DNA of 64,000 nucleotides from Chaetoderma sp. LZ-2023a. Lineage: Eukaryota; Mollusca; Caudofoveata; Chaetodermatida; Chaetodermatidae. Numbering within the stretch: position 1 is the first letter of the stretch; each line of letters begins with the position of its first letter. The notes below the pieces were generated by a model. The model was not told the DNA's origin, searched no databases, and was given only the letters and a program-made list of their open reading frames with translations. Below are positions 41,720-52,200 of the stretch, in pieces. The position numbers and the translations under genes were made by a program. The stretch spans positions 53,927,768 to 53,991,767 of the forward strand of contig CM067360.1 in the NCBI GenBank assembly GCA_034401795.1, given 5' to 3'.

Positions 41720-43030
41720 TATCCCCACATTAAAAAACCAAACGGGGATATTGTAATCGTGCCCGTCCGTCACACTATCTCCTCTTAAACCATTGGGTGG
41801 AATTCAACCAAATTTGGTAGGGGCATTACCCATATGATTCCACTTTGCAGGATGATATTTACACTTTGCTCCACCCCCTGGGGCAGGGATCAAAAGATCA
41901 AATCATTTGTAATGCAACTCCTCTGAAACCGTTAGATGGAAATCAACCAAATTTGATATCTGAGTTACCCATATGAATCCAGGGTGCAAGAGGCCATTTG
42001 CATTTGGTTCTGCACCCAGGGGATGGGGAGGAGTCAAAAGGTCAAATTTTAACCGGCAGAAATTGATTGTAACGCATCTCTTCCGAAACCGTTGGCCAGA
42101 ATTCAACAAAATTTGGTATGTGAGTTACCCATATCAATGTAGAGTACATAAGCACATTTACATTTAGCTCCGCCCCTAGGGGTGAGTGGGGGTGGGGGTC
42201 AAAAGGTCACAAAATTGATTGTAATGCAACTTCTCTGAAACCATTAGACAGAACTCAACCAAATTTGATATATGAATTACCCATATGAGTGTGAAGTGCA
42301 AGAGACAATTTACATTTGGCTCCGCCCCCAGGCGTTGGGGAAGGGGTCAAGTACATGAGCACATTTACATTAGGCCCCGTACCAAGAGGGTCAAAAGGTA
42401 AAAAAATTGATTGTAATGCAACTCCTACGAGACCATTGGACGGAAATCAACAAAATTTGGTTTGTGAGGTACCCATATCAATGTAGTGTGGCTGGGCACA
42501 TTTGTTTTTGGTTCCGCCCCCATTTTGGTGGGGGATGGGGGTCAAAAGATCAAGAAATAAATTGTATTGCAACTCCTCCGAAACTGTTTGATGGAATTCA
42601 ACCAAATTTGGTATGTATGTTACCCATATCAATGTGATGTGCATGAGCACATTTAGATTTGGCCTCAACCCCAGGGGTGTGTGGGGTTGCTGTACAAGTG
42701 TAAAAAAAATGGATTGTAATGCAACTCCTCTGAAACCATTAGACGGAACTCAACCAAATTTGATATGTGATTGTGGAGTACAAGAGGCAATTTACATTTG
42801 ACTCCGCCACCAGGGGTCGGGGGATGGGTCAGGTACATGAGAACATTTACATTTGTGCCTCATCCCAAGGGTGGGATAGTCATGGGGGACAAAAGGTAAA
42901 AGATTTGATTGTAATGCAACTCCTCTGAAACCATTGGACGGAAATCAGCCAAATTTTGGTATTTGGTATGTATGTTACCCATATCAATGTGGAGTGCAAA
43001 AGGACATTTACATTTGGCTCCGCCCCCGGG
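41720..43030. repeat. Tandem array of ~150-195-bp units
   Basis: Begins with a leader 'CCCCACATTAAAAAACCAAACGGGGATATTGTAATCGTGCCCGTCCGTC', a well-known molluscan repeat start. About seven degenerate units follow, each containing 'CTCCTCTGAAACC', 'CAACCAAATTTGGTATG', 'TTACCCATAT' and 'TTTACATTTGGCTCCGCCCC'. Landmarks GAAACC-like near 41926, 42087, 42237, 42432, 42580, 42730 and 42926. Short ORFs in it are chance. Confidence 0.85.
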
Positions 43031-43040
43031 GGTGGGTTGA

Positions 43041-43916
43041 CGGGTTGTAAAAAATCATGATTTCGAAAAAATTGAAAAATCAGATTTTTTCAATTTAATC
43101 AGATTTTTTTTATTTTTATGATTTTTTTACTAGAACTAAATAGGATATAATCACTCTAAACAATTTTGACCTTATTTATACTATTAAAATGTATTATAAC
43201 AATAAGCATCCCAGAATTTGTTCTTGTTGTTCTTAAGACATTTTTTAATTTGTTGTCACATTTTGAAATAACTGCAGTTCTACTGGACGGGTCATGACCA
43301 TTGACCAAATTTCTAATAAACATGCCTACAGTACCGTAACCATGTTTTGTCTACACTTGATGGGTTACATTTTACCCATCTTAATATTTTGTGGATAAAA
43401 TTTGTATAAGGCTGTATAACTCTGGACATGGTATAAAATATTTTGAATACAATTTAACTGAGTGTAGTCGGCAATAACTGTCGGTCAAATTTGTTTGAAA
43501 ATATTCAGCTGGTCTAGAGTTATTATTGTCCAGTGAAATTATTGTCTAGTGGCTGGTAGCAGTCAAAGTCAAGTCAGTTAAAAATAATATCCACAGAACT
43601 GTTATAAATAGTATTGGTCTGTGCTATGTTTACGCGTCAAATAACAACTAATGAAAGTTTTTACTAACTGTACTGATAGAAATAAAGCGTCTTAGTTCTT
43701 ATATTAGCATAATATTGTATAACCAGGCCTATTAACTATCTGAAACAATAGCTACAATAACTTTTAACAAATCAAAAAAAAAATCTTTATAAATTTTATA
43801 GTGCAAATGAGATAAGTTGAGGAGGAAAAAATCGAAAAAAGAAATAGTAATAAAAAACGTTGATTTTTTCAGCTTGATTTAATCGTTGATTTAATCGATT
43901 TGATTAAATCAAACCG
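43041..43916. mobile_element. MITE-like insertion in the array
   Basis: Imperfect inverted ends: CGGGTTGTAAAAAATCATGATTT at 43041 and AATCGATTTGATTAAATCAAACCG ending at 43916. Array-type sequence is found on both sides. Flanks TGGGTTGA / TGTTGTGT could be a decayed 8-bp target duplication, which would make it hAT-like. AT-rich interior, no gene. Confidence 0.4.
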
Positions 43917-43924
43917 TGTTGTGT

Positions 43925-44540
43925 GGGTGCGGTCAAAAGTTCAAAGCGGTGAATGTAGGGATTTGTGATGACGCATCATCGACCCATCAATCTAGTTGTA
44001 ATTTATTATTAACCTACGGTACTAAAGAAGTAAAAAAATTTTGTAAATAATTAATATGACATACAGATACTATCTGTGTAAATTAAAATAACCACAATTA
44101 TTCAATATGCTTCCTAAAAAATGAATGATACAGTTAGCCTAAGATAGTTGAGTTTATTGTAAAAATAACAGCTAGGAATTTGTCATTCTCGCGCATGCAG
44201 ATAAAGCTAACGTTGTAGACGAGGCAAAAGTTAAAAATAACTTACATCCCTAGTCAAGATATTCAAGATAAATATCATATAATATAATTTAAACACTAAA
44301 GTTATCGTAGCATAACAGGTGTAGTTTATAATCACTAAATAGCCTAGATGCATTATGTACATATAATTATTGGTACATAATATTGGCAGTAAAGTGGATT
44401 TATAGTGGTTAACGGGATGTTTAACATCTCAAATGTTGTATTGTACTGCTAGATTATGGTTTATAGATTCCATATTATTTATGTCCTGTCACAATCCCTT
44501 TATCTCTATCACAATTATCTGCTTTCTAATGTCGCATAAA
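43925..44540. other. Intergenic before the C1orf43-like gene
   Basis: Ends of the tandem array to about 43960, then AT-rich sequence with no gene. Confidence 0.4.
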
Positions 44541-44549
44541 TGTTGAACA

Positions 44550-44596
44550 GTGATCGCCGCCATTTTGTCTCCTCGAGCGTTAGTGGGTGGTGTCGT
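44550..44596 (+). promoter_or_regulatory. Likely promoter / 5' non-coding exon of the C1orf43-like gene
   Basis: CGCCGCCATTTTGTC at 44555-44569 is the complement of a YY1-type element (AAAATGGCGGC) found at start sites of housekeeping genes. It is followed at 44597 by a perfect donor GTAAGT. A good acceptor (CTCTATTCTATTCTCAG ending 45518) precedes the coding start at 45546. I infer a first, non-coding exon ending at 44596. A local rise in GC supports it. Not proven without transcripts. Confidence 0.45.
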
Positions 44597-44640
44597 GTAA
44601 GTGCCAATGCATTGCATTCTTTATTATGTAATACTCATCT

Positions 44641-44720
44641 TGTTGAATATTTTGGAACTAATTTGACTTGGTTAGGGTTAGGGCTAACCTCCAGTCAAAT
44701 TAGTTTCAAAATATTCAACA
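44641..44720. repeat. 28-bp inverted repeat with TTAGGG-containing loop
   Basis: Left arm 44641-44668 (TGTTGAATATTTTGG...) and right arm 44693-44720 are complementary with one mismatch. The 24-base loop contains TTAGGGTTAGGG. Related words (GAATATTTTGAAACTAATTT) occur singly near 43431, 55380 and 55925. Probably a small fold-back element or its scar. Confidence 0.75.
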
Positions 44721-45545
44721 GCTTACCTGTATGGTTGCTTTTACACCACATTGTCAAACTATAGCTGGCACCTCTAGACTGAGTGGATATACCGAAGCAG
44801 ACACACTAGGTTTTTTTTTTTGATTGATTGAAAAGTAAATCATGACAGCAATCATATGGTGCAGAAATGTATCAACATTTAGCTACTAAAGCAAGAAATA
44901 TCTTTCTTTAGTGGCATAATAAAATACTGAAAATTACCTGCATAGTTTGAGTGGCATATTAGATCACCTGAATACAAGTAGCTATCAAGAGATGAGGTGG
45001 GTTATCCTTTAAATTAGTCTTTAACCTATATCTACCTTGGAGAATGCGACAGAAAGAGTACCGGTCTTACAGTAGTAATGTACAGTCCATCAGGATATAT
45101 ATATCTGTGCTTGGCCGATTGATTAGGTCTAACTGCAAGTTTTCACTCACAGCACTGTTGATTTAATTGAGAATTGGAGCACTCACTTCTTCCATTGCTG
45201 GATAGAGGATAAGATAGTGCTCCACAGTTTCTGGCTCTTTCTTGCATAGTAGACGCAGTGGGTCTGTGGACTCATTTTCAAATCTTGTTGTTTGAGACTG
45301 TAAAATCTATACCTGTTAATAGTGTCAGCTTGACAGGGATCAGGCTTACTTGACCCAATATCCATGCATACCTCTCTTTGTTAGACTTTACGATCGTGGT
45401 AACTGTTAATATCCTCAAGCTTGTACATCCATGCACATTTCTTGGACAAGATCTGTAATCTGTATCCATCAATGACTGAAGCTAATTTATAATCCATGAC
45501 CTCTATTCTATTCTCAGGCTGCTTTGATGTACATGTTCAGTGAAG

Positions 45546-45602
45546 ATGGCCAAGGAGCTTTCTCATGTTAGTATTGTGCTCTTCATTGCCACTGGTGCTC
45601 TG
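45546..45602 (+). CDS. C1orf43: C1orf43-like coding exon 1
   Basis: 19 codons, MAKELSHVSIVLFIATGAL, ending at donor GTAAGT (45603). Phase 0. An acceptor-like site at 45518 suggests the exon begins at 45519. Encodes the N-terminus and the first half of the membrane helix. Confidence 0.85.
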
Positions 45603-46205
45603 GTAAGTCACAGCAGGAGCAGATCTCCATGAATATATCTAGATGCAACCTGTTACAACATACATGACATAGCCAACATGGAAAGACAAACTGACTTAAC
45701 CCTTTAACACTCATATCAGCCAAAAATGGCTTCTGCAGTTGTCTTGAGAAATGTCCATTTGCAGACCAAGAGAAGACTATTTTATAAAATTTACCAATGG
45801 AATGACTGGTTCGATAACCGAGCCAGTCATTCCAGTGGTAAATTTTCAAAAATAATCACTTAGTCTGTAAATGGACATTTTCTATGAGAAAACTTACATT
45901 TTCTTGAATAAATTTGATGTTTAAAGAGTTAACCTTTTACTGGTCATGCCGGCCAAAACTGGCCGCTGTTATGGTCTTGTAGAATGTCCATTTACAGGCC
46001 AAGATAATACAATTTTTGAAAATTTACTACAGGAATGACTGGCTCGATAACCGAGCCAGTCATTCCAGTGATAAATTTTCAAAAATTGTTTTCTCTTTGT
46101 CTGTAAATGGACATTCAATAGGTAGATATTTGAATTTTCTTGACTAAATTTGACCATTAAAGGGTTAATACAGTCATATCATCATCATCATCATCATCAT
46201 CATCG

Positions 46206-46246
<41 letters not shown>

Positions 46247-49200
46247 CAGTTAATCGATATGTGTAGCTTTGTTAATTTTTTGAGGCACTGTTGGCAGGTG
46301 AATTATTAATATTAGTAGCAAATAGTACATACTACAGCATGTTAAAATATTTTACCAGCTTTCAAAATATTCTATTGACTCTTTCAAACTAATTTTTCGT
46401 TGAAATATCTTCTGGTGGTGAAACGGGATTTCCTGGATGTACTTTTAAACCCAGTTCTTTCTAATATTTCAGGTTGTCTTCTTACTGTTTTGTTTTGGTA
46501 AGCGGCAAATTCAAAGATTTACTCTCAAATCAGCTCGGAAACCTCATGTTCATATCGGTACAGATGCACCAAAGGTAGGAAACAGTTTCTTTCATCATCC
46601 GTATCTGACATTGCCATCTTCGATGTGGAATATACATGTAATAAATATTTCCATGTGTAGGTAATGACATTATTAATTATACCAAATATTGATTTGATGT
46701 GACATCAGTAATCAATTAATCGTAGATCCCGCAATGTTTACGTTGATGATTAAAGTGGTTTTAATTTAGTTGTGTTTTACTCTAATGTAATGTTAAAGTA
46801 TTATTAGCTCACCTGGCCCGAATAAGAAGTTTTATTCAAAATTTTAATTCGTCGATTTTTAGGTGGCTATCTTGGATTTGACAAAAATTATATGGAAATC
46901 GTTTAAAAAGCTACTCGTCCAATATCAATGGCTGGATTTCGACGAAACTTTGGTGGATAATACTGTGGTGGTAGGCTTAAACGCTTCTAACGAGAATTTT
47001 GATTGGTCAATTTTTCCGGTGGCCATATTGGTTTTGCTGAAAATTTCTGGAAATCGGTTAAAAGCCTGCTCAATAACCACTTGGCAGATCTTGAGCACAC
47101 TCAGTTGGAAAGACCCTAGAGTGGGATGTTTCAGAAGCTTTATACAGAATTTTGATTGCTCAATTCTTTTAGCAGCCATCTTGAATTTTCTGGAAAATGG
47201 CTGGAAATGGTTTAAAACGCTACTTCTCATTAACTGCTTGGATGATTTCAACCAGATTTGGCTGGAAGGATACTAACGGTAGGCTTCAGAACACGTATAC
47301 AGAATTTTGACTGGTCAATTCTTTCGGCAGCCATCTTGGATTTTCTGAAAAACTTTTTGAAATCATCTCAACGGCTACTCCTCATTAACCGCTTGGTCCA
47401 TTTCAACCAAACTGGAAGGACCCTAGGCTGATAGACTTCAGAACTTGTACATGTATATACGGAAGTTTGACTGCTTGATTTTTTTGATTGGCCATCTTGG
47501 ATTTTCCGAAAAATGGGAATTTGTTTAAAACACTACTCCTCATTAACCACTTTGGCAATTTCAATCAAATTTGGCTGGAAGAATCCTATAGTGGTACCGT
47601 TTAGAATTTATATTCAGAATTTTGATAGGTCAATATTTTGGCAACCATCTTTGATCTTCTGAAAATCTTCCGAAAACATTTAAAAACGGTACTCCTTAAT
47701 CAATTTTTTCGATTTTAACAAACCTTGGATGGAGCGATCTGATGATGGTAGGCTTCTACATATCAAACGAGAAGCTTGATTGGTAAATCTTTTTGCTTGC
47801 ATTTTGGATTTTCCGAAAATTATCAATCTTGTCTATTTTAAATGCAAATGGTAATGGTCCATTTGCATGTCACAGGTCCTTGGGCCTCTTTTAGTTTGAT
47901 GATTAACCCTTTGACCCTTTCATGCCTACGCCGGCCATAGCCAACCCGTTCACTCAGTACTACACCGGCCGAGGTCGGTCTGCACACTAAACTGTCATTA
48001 CTGTCAAAATTTTGCCATAAACGGCTGTCTCCCTTTAGCTGTTAGACACACACAATAACGAGCCTATTTCACTTCAAGAGTATACTTACCTCCCTAATAC
48101 TTATTGATATTGCTAAATATCGGCTTTCACTCAATAAACACTCAGATTAAAACAGTTAGGTGCCCCTACTGGGCAGGGAGTCAGAGTGTAGTCTGGCGGA
48201 TGCCAGCCCCACCACCGCGCATGTGCAGACTAGCACTTCCTCTTTGCTAATTTATTGGCAGAGAGTAAACACATGTTTTTGTGCTTTGCGCTTTTCTACT
48301 CATTTTTAAGTCGATTTAGCCTGTTTAGTAGAAGTTTCAAGCCTGTTTGGAATGTCTGAGAGAGTTGCTTCACCGGAGGACGGCCCAGGACCTATCCATC
48401 AGGTGACTTCTATTAAAATTTAGCGAGTTTTACCCGGTGTAATGTGTTTCCGGGACTCGCGTTTACCGTGATAAGCGCCTTGTTTAGTTGGTTTATTTCA
48501 ACTAGGTGCTATATAATACTAATCTCTCTTTGTGTTTATGTCCACAGGTCTTTGTGAGGATATGTAATGGACATCACAGCATCAGAGGGTTTGTTTCTCT
48601 CCACCATGGTTCTATTTCCTACTAATACTGTTAGGTTATCTAACCAAAATTTTTTGTGTTCAGTGAGTCGGAGGCCTAGTATAAAGGTCTTCTCACTTTG
48701 CCCTCTTTATCCAACTCCTTCCCCTAAGGTGGAGAGTGTTAGGAGGCGTAGTCTTGGTGGAGTGCTCCAGGTCATCACGTTGAATGGTTTGTCTATACAA
48801 GGTGTCAGGTATCTAATTATTGATATGAGGTGATGTTAATTATTTAAGAAAAAATTAACTGTATTTGCCATTGTTATCAGTATGTATCTGATGGTTGTGT
48901 AGTCAGAATGTCCATTCTGTAGATGTTCTGGTTATGGATACAATTCGTCCTTGCACTTGGATGTTTGTTATGGATCGATATTTTTTTTCCTGTCATGGGA
49001 TTAATGACGTCATAATCAGCCTTGCTCTTTATTAACAATTAAAGTTTTGTCCAACGCTGGTTTCAGATGATTGGTGATCTTTATGATCATTCTCCCTCTC
49101 TTTGAGTTGGTTTGAGTTTCTAAGCTTAACTATTTTGCTCATTGTCCTCGTCCTTTGGCCTGTTTCAGAGACCTGGTTGCTCGTCCTGTGGACGTTTCTT

Positions 49201-52200
49201 AAAGGAAAAGTTTGTTCCGCATCTCTGCTATCAGTGTAGTCCCTGTGGTCCCTTGATTAATTGCGAGATATGTAAGCACTGGGTGGGGCGAACTAATGTC
49301 CGAATTCTTGTGCTTACAGGCGAAGGACAAGGTGGTGGAGGAGGAGAAGAAGAAGCAGAAAAGAGAGGGTGTGAGTAAGAAGGGTAAGAGGAAGGCCTCG
49401 TCCGCGGTGGACATGGAGGCCTTCCGTAGTGAGATGTTGGGAGAGATGAAGAGGACAATAAAGGATTTGGTTCCAGAGTTGCTTCGTGGCATGCTTCCTG
49501 GACCAAATCCTTTGTTGGCCTCATCATCTGCTTCGGAGCAGGTAATCCCCACCTCTGAATCACCTTTCCGTAGGCCGTTTGCGTTGTTCGAAGATTCAGA
49601 GGTGCCCCCATTAGAGGGGGCGTTCCACGACCCTTGCAGCAGGCTTGGTGCCGCGCCGAGGGGTCGTGGACGGCTGTCACTGGAACCCGCGGGCTGCTTA
49701 TCAGTCCAGGGGTATCCGCACGCCGCGGGTGCCAGTACCTCCTATGGCACCTTTCCTGGCCAGTCCGGGTTAGCTCTCTTTGCTGACCCGGAGTCTAATC
49801 TTTCTGGCCAGGAGGAAGAGGATTACCTGTTAGGGTCGCCGTCTGAGGACGTGACCATGGATTATGACGTCTGTGCACCCCGCGCGGGGAATACAGGCGA
49901 CATAGTCCATGGCTCTACTCACGCAGGAGTAGAGTTCACGGTTCAGAAGGTGGCCCTGGGCGCTGCTGATGGCCAGCGTTACCGCATACCTCGGCTTGCC
50001 GAGAGTGTCGCTGGTGCTGGCCAGGGCCGTGGTGGGGCGGTATCTGCCCCGCGCTCTACCACGGCGCCTGCTCCTGGTCAGGCCAGTGAGATTAGCATGC
50101 CTGTTCTTTCGGGCCCGCATGCTTTCCCTGGCTTGCCAGGGTTATCAGCATATCCGCCGTCAAGCTCTGCTGCTTGCGCTCAGGAGGAAGACGAAGGCCC
50201 CCGTCTTGTAGAGCGCTCGCAGCTAGCCACGGAAGAGGATTGGTCTGACGCTTGCCAGTGGCTGGTAAGTGTTAGGCCAGGTCTGCCCGTGGAGCAGTCA
50301 GCTAGCCAGCGTGACCACAGGCCGTGGTTAGCTGGTAAGGCTACTGCTAACGCGATGCCATCTCTGCCGCTGGCAGAGCATGTCGTTGACATGTTCGAGG
50401 CGGCGGAGACGTCCATTAAGGCGAATGGGCGTCTCGCGAAGGCCCCTCGCGAGGTGGCCCGGCGTTGCCGCATCGTGCCCCTGAATTACCAGAGGTATGG
50501 TGTGGTACCCGCCATCGCGACTCTCTAGTGCCAATCTGGACTCCAAATCCGAGAGATCCAGAGCAGAGGTTGTGTATCGAGGAGGAGATAAATTCCCTCA
50601 TACTAAAAGGAGCTATTCAGCCGGCACAGAAGTGTCCGGGCTTCTATTCAATCGTGTTCTTAGTAACAAAAAACACCGGAGGGTGGAGACCAATTCTCAA
50701 CCTCAAGCCGTTGAACAAGTTCATAGAGATGCCCAGTTTCAAGATGGAGACTGTGCGCTTGGTGTTGGCGGGGTTAGAGAAGGGAATGTGGACAGCTTCG
50801 ATAGATTTGAAGGATGCTTATTTCCACATTCCCATAGCGAGGAGTTTCCGTCGCTTCCTGAGATTTGCATTCCAGGGCAGACAGTGGGAATTCAGGGTGT
50901 TACCCTTCAGGATTTCCATTCGCTCCTCGGGTTTTCACCCGTGTGGTTCTTGCGATCACAGCATACCTCCGCAGGAGAAGCATTGCAGTCCACACGTACA
51001 TAGACGACTGGCTGTTAAAAGCACACACCCAGGAAAGTTTATCGACCAATCTGGAGATTGTTTTGAAAACGCTCACGGATTTAGGCTGGATGATAAATTT
51101 TCAAAAATCAGAGCTGACTCCATCCCAGAAGTTTGTTTACCTGAGGATGTTCTTCGATCTAGAGACAGGATATGTTTATCCTACTCAGGAGAGAGTTCAG
51201 AAACTCATCTCAGTAATTCAGTCAGTGTGCGACAGTCGTCATGTTCTGGCACGGGTTTACTTGAGAATGCTGGGGTTGATGGTTTCGTTGGAACCAGTCA
51301 TTCCTCAGGCCGCCTTACGCAGGCGGCCGATCCAGCTTTTTCTCATGACACAATGGACCCAGAGTACAGGTTCACTGGACTAGAATGTGTCAGTGTTGGC
51401 GCCTCTAATTCACCACCTGCAATGGTGGTTGAAGACAGAGAATCTCCTGTTGGGGGTTTTGCTAACCCCTCCCCACCCTCAGGTGACTGTGTATACAGAT
51501 GCATCGATGGAGGGTTGGGGAGCTTGCCTGGACGAGTCCACAATATCAGGGCTGTGGGATCTGGATCAGTCAAAGGAACATATCAATCTACTGGAATTAA
51601 GAGCAGTAGTCCTGGGCCTGGAACATTTCTTACGGAAAGTTCAGGGCAAGATTGTTCTTATTCGTTCAGACAACTCAACTGTAGTGACTTACATAAACCG
51701 CCAGGGCGGAACGAAGTCGCCCAGTCTCTGTATGATGACATGGAGACTGCTTTGTTGGTGCCTGGATCACAGGATTACCTTGAAAGCAGTTCATATTCCG
51801 GGAAGGTTAAATCTGCTAGCAGACTCATTGAGCCGAAGGATGAGTGTTTTACCCACGGAATGGCAACTAAATCAATGTGTGGCGGATCGTCTATTCGACC
51901 ATTGGGGGAAGCCCAACATCGATTTGTTCGCAACGAAGAGGAATGCGAAGATGACGACGTACGTCTCTCCGATTCCAGATCCAAGCGCTTTCGCAACAGA
52001 TGCGTTAGCTATCAGCTGGGCGGGAATGTATGCATACGCATTCCCTCCAGCAATCCTGATTCCAAAAGTTCTTCAGAAAATCTGGCAGGAGGAGTGCCAA
52101 GTGCTCCTGATCGCCCCGGATTGGCCAAGTCGATCGTGGTATACGGATCTGCTGGACCTTCTGGTCTGCAATCCGGTTCCTCTGCCTCTGATGGACGACA

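Noticed and set aside
41900-42801. Several 60-76-codon frames in the tandem array
   Set aside because: They reuse the same repeat words in different frames and strands; no codon-level conservation between units.
44669-44692. Telomeric repeat
   Set aside because: Only two TTAGGG units, inside a hairpin loop; not a telomere.
46176-46244. CRISPR-like regular repeat
   Set aside because: Simple ATC microsatellite without spacers; no CRISPR array anywhere in the window.
49199-49680. Two overlapping minus-strand frames (117 and 149 codons) opposite DIRS C gag
   Set aside because: Mirror of the Lys/Glu-rich gag start, giving Pro/Ser/Phe runs; no support.
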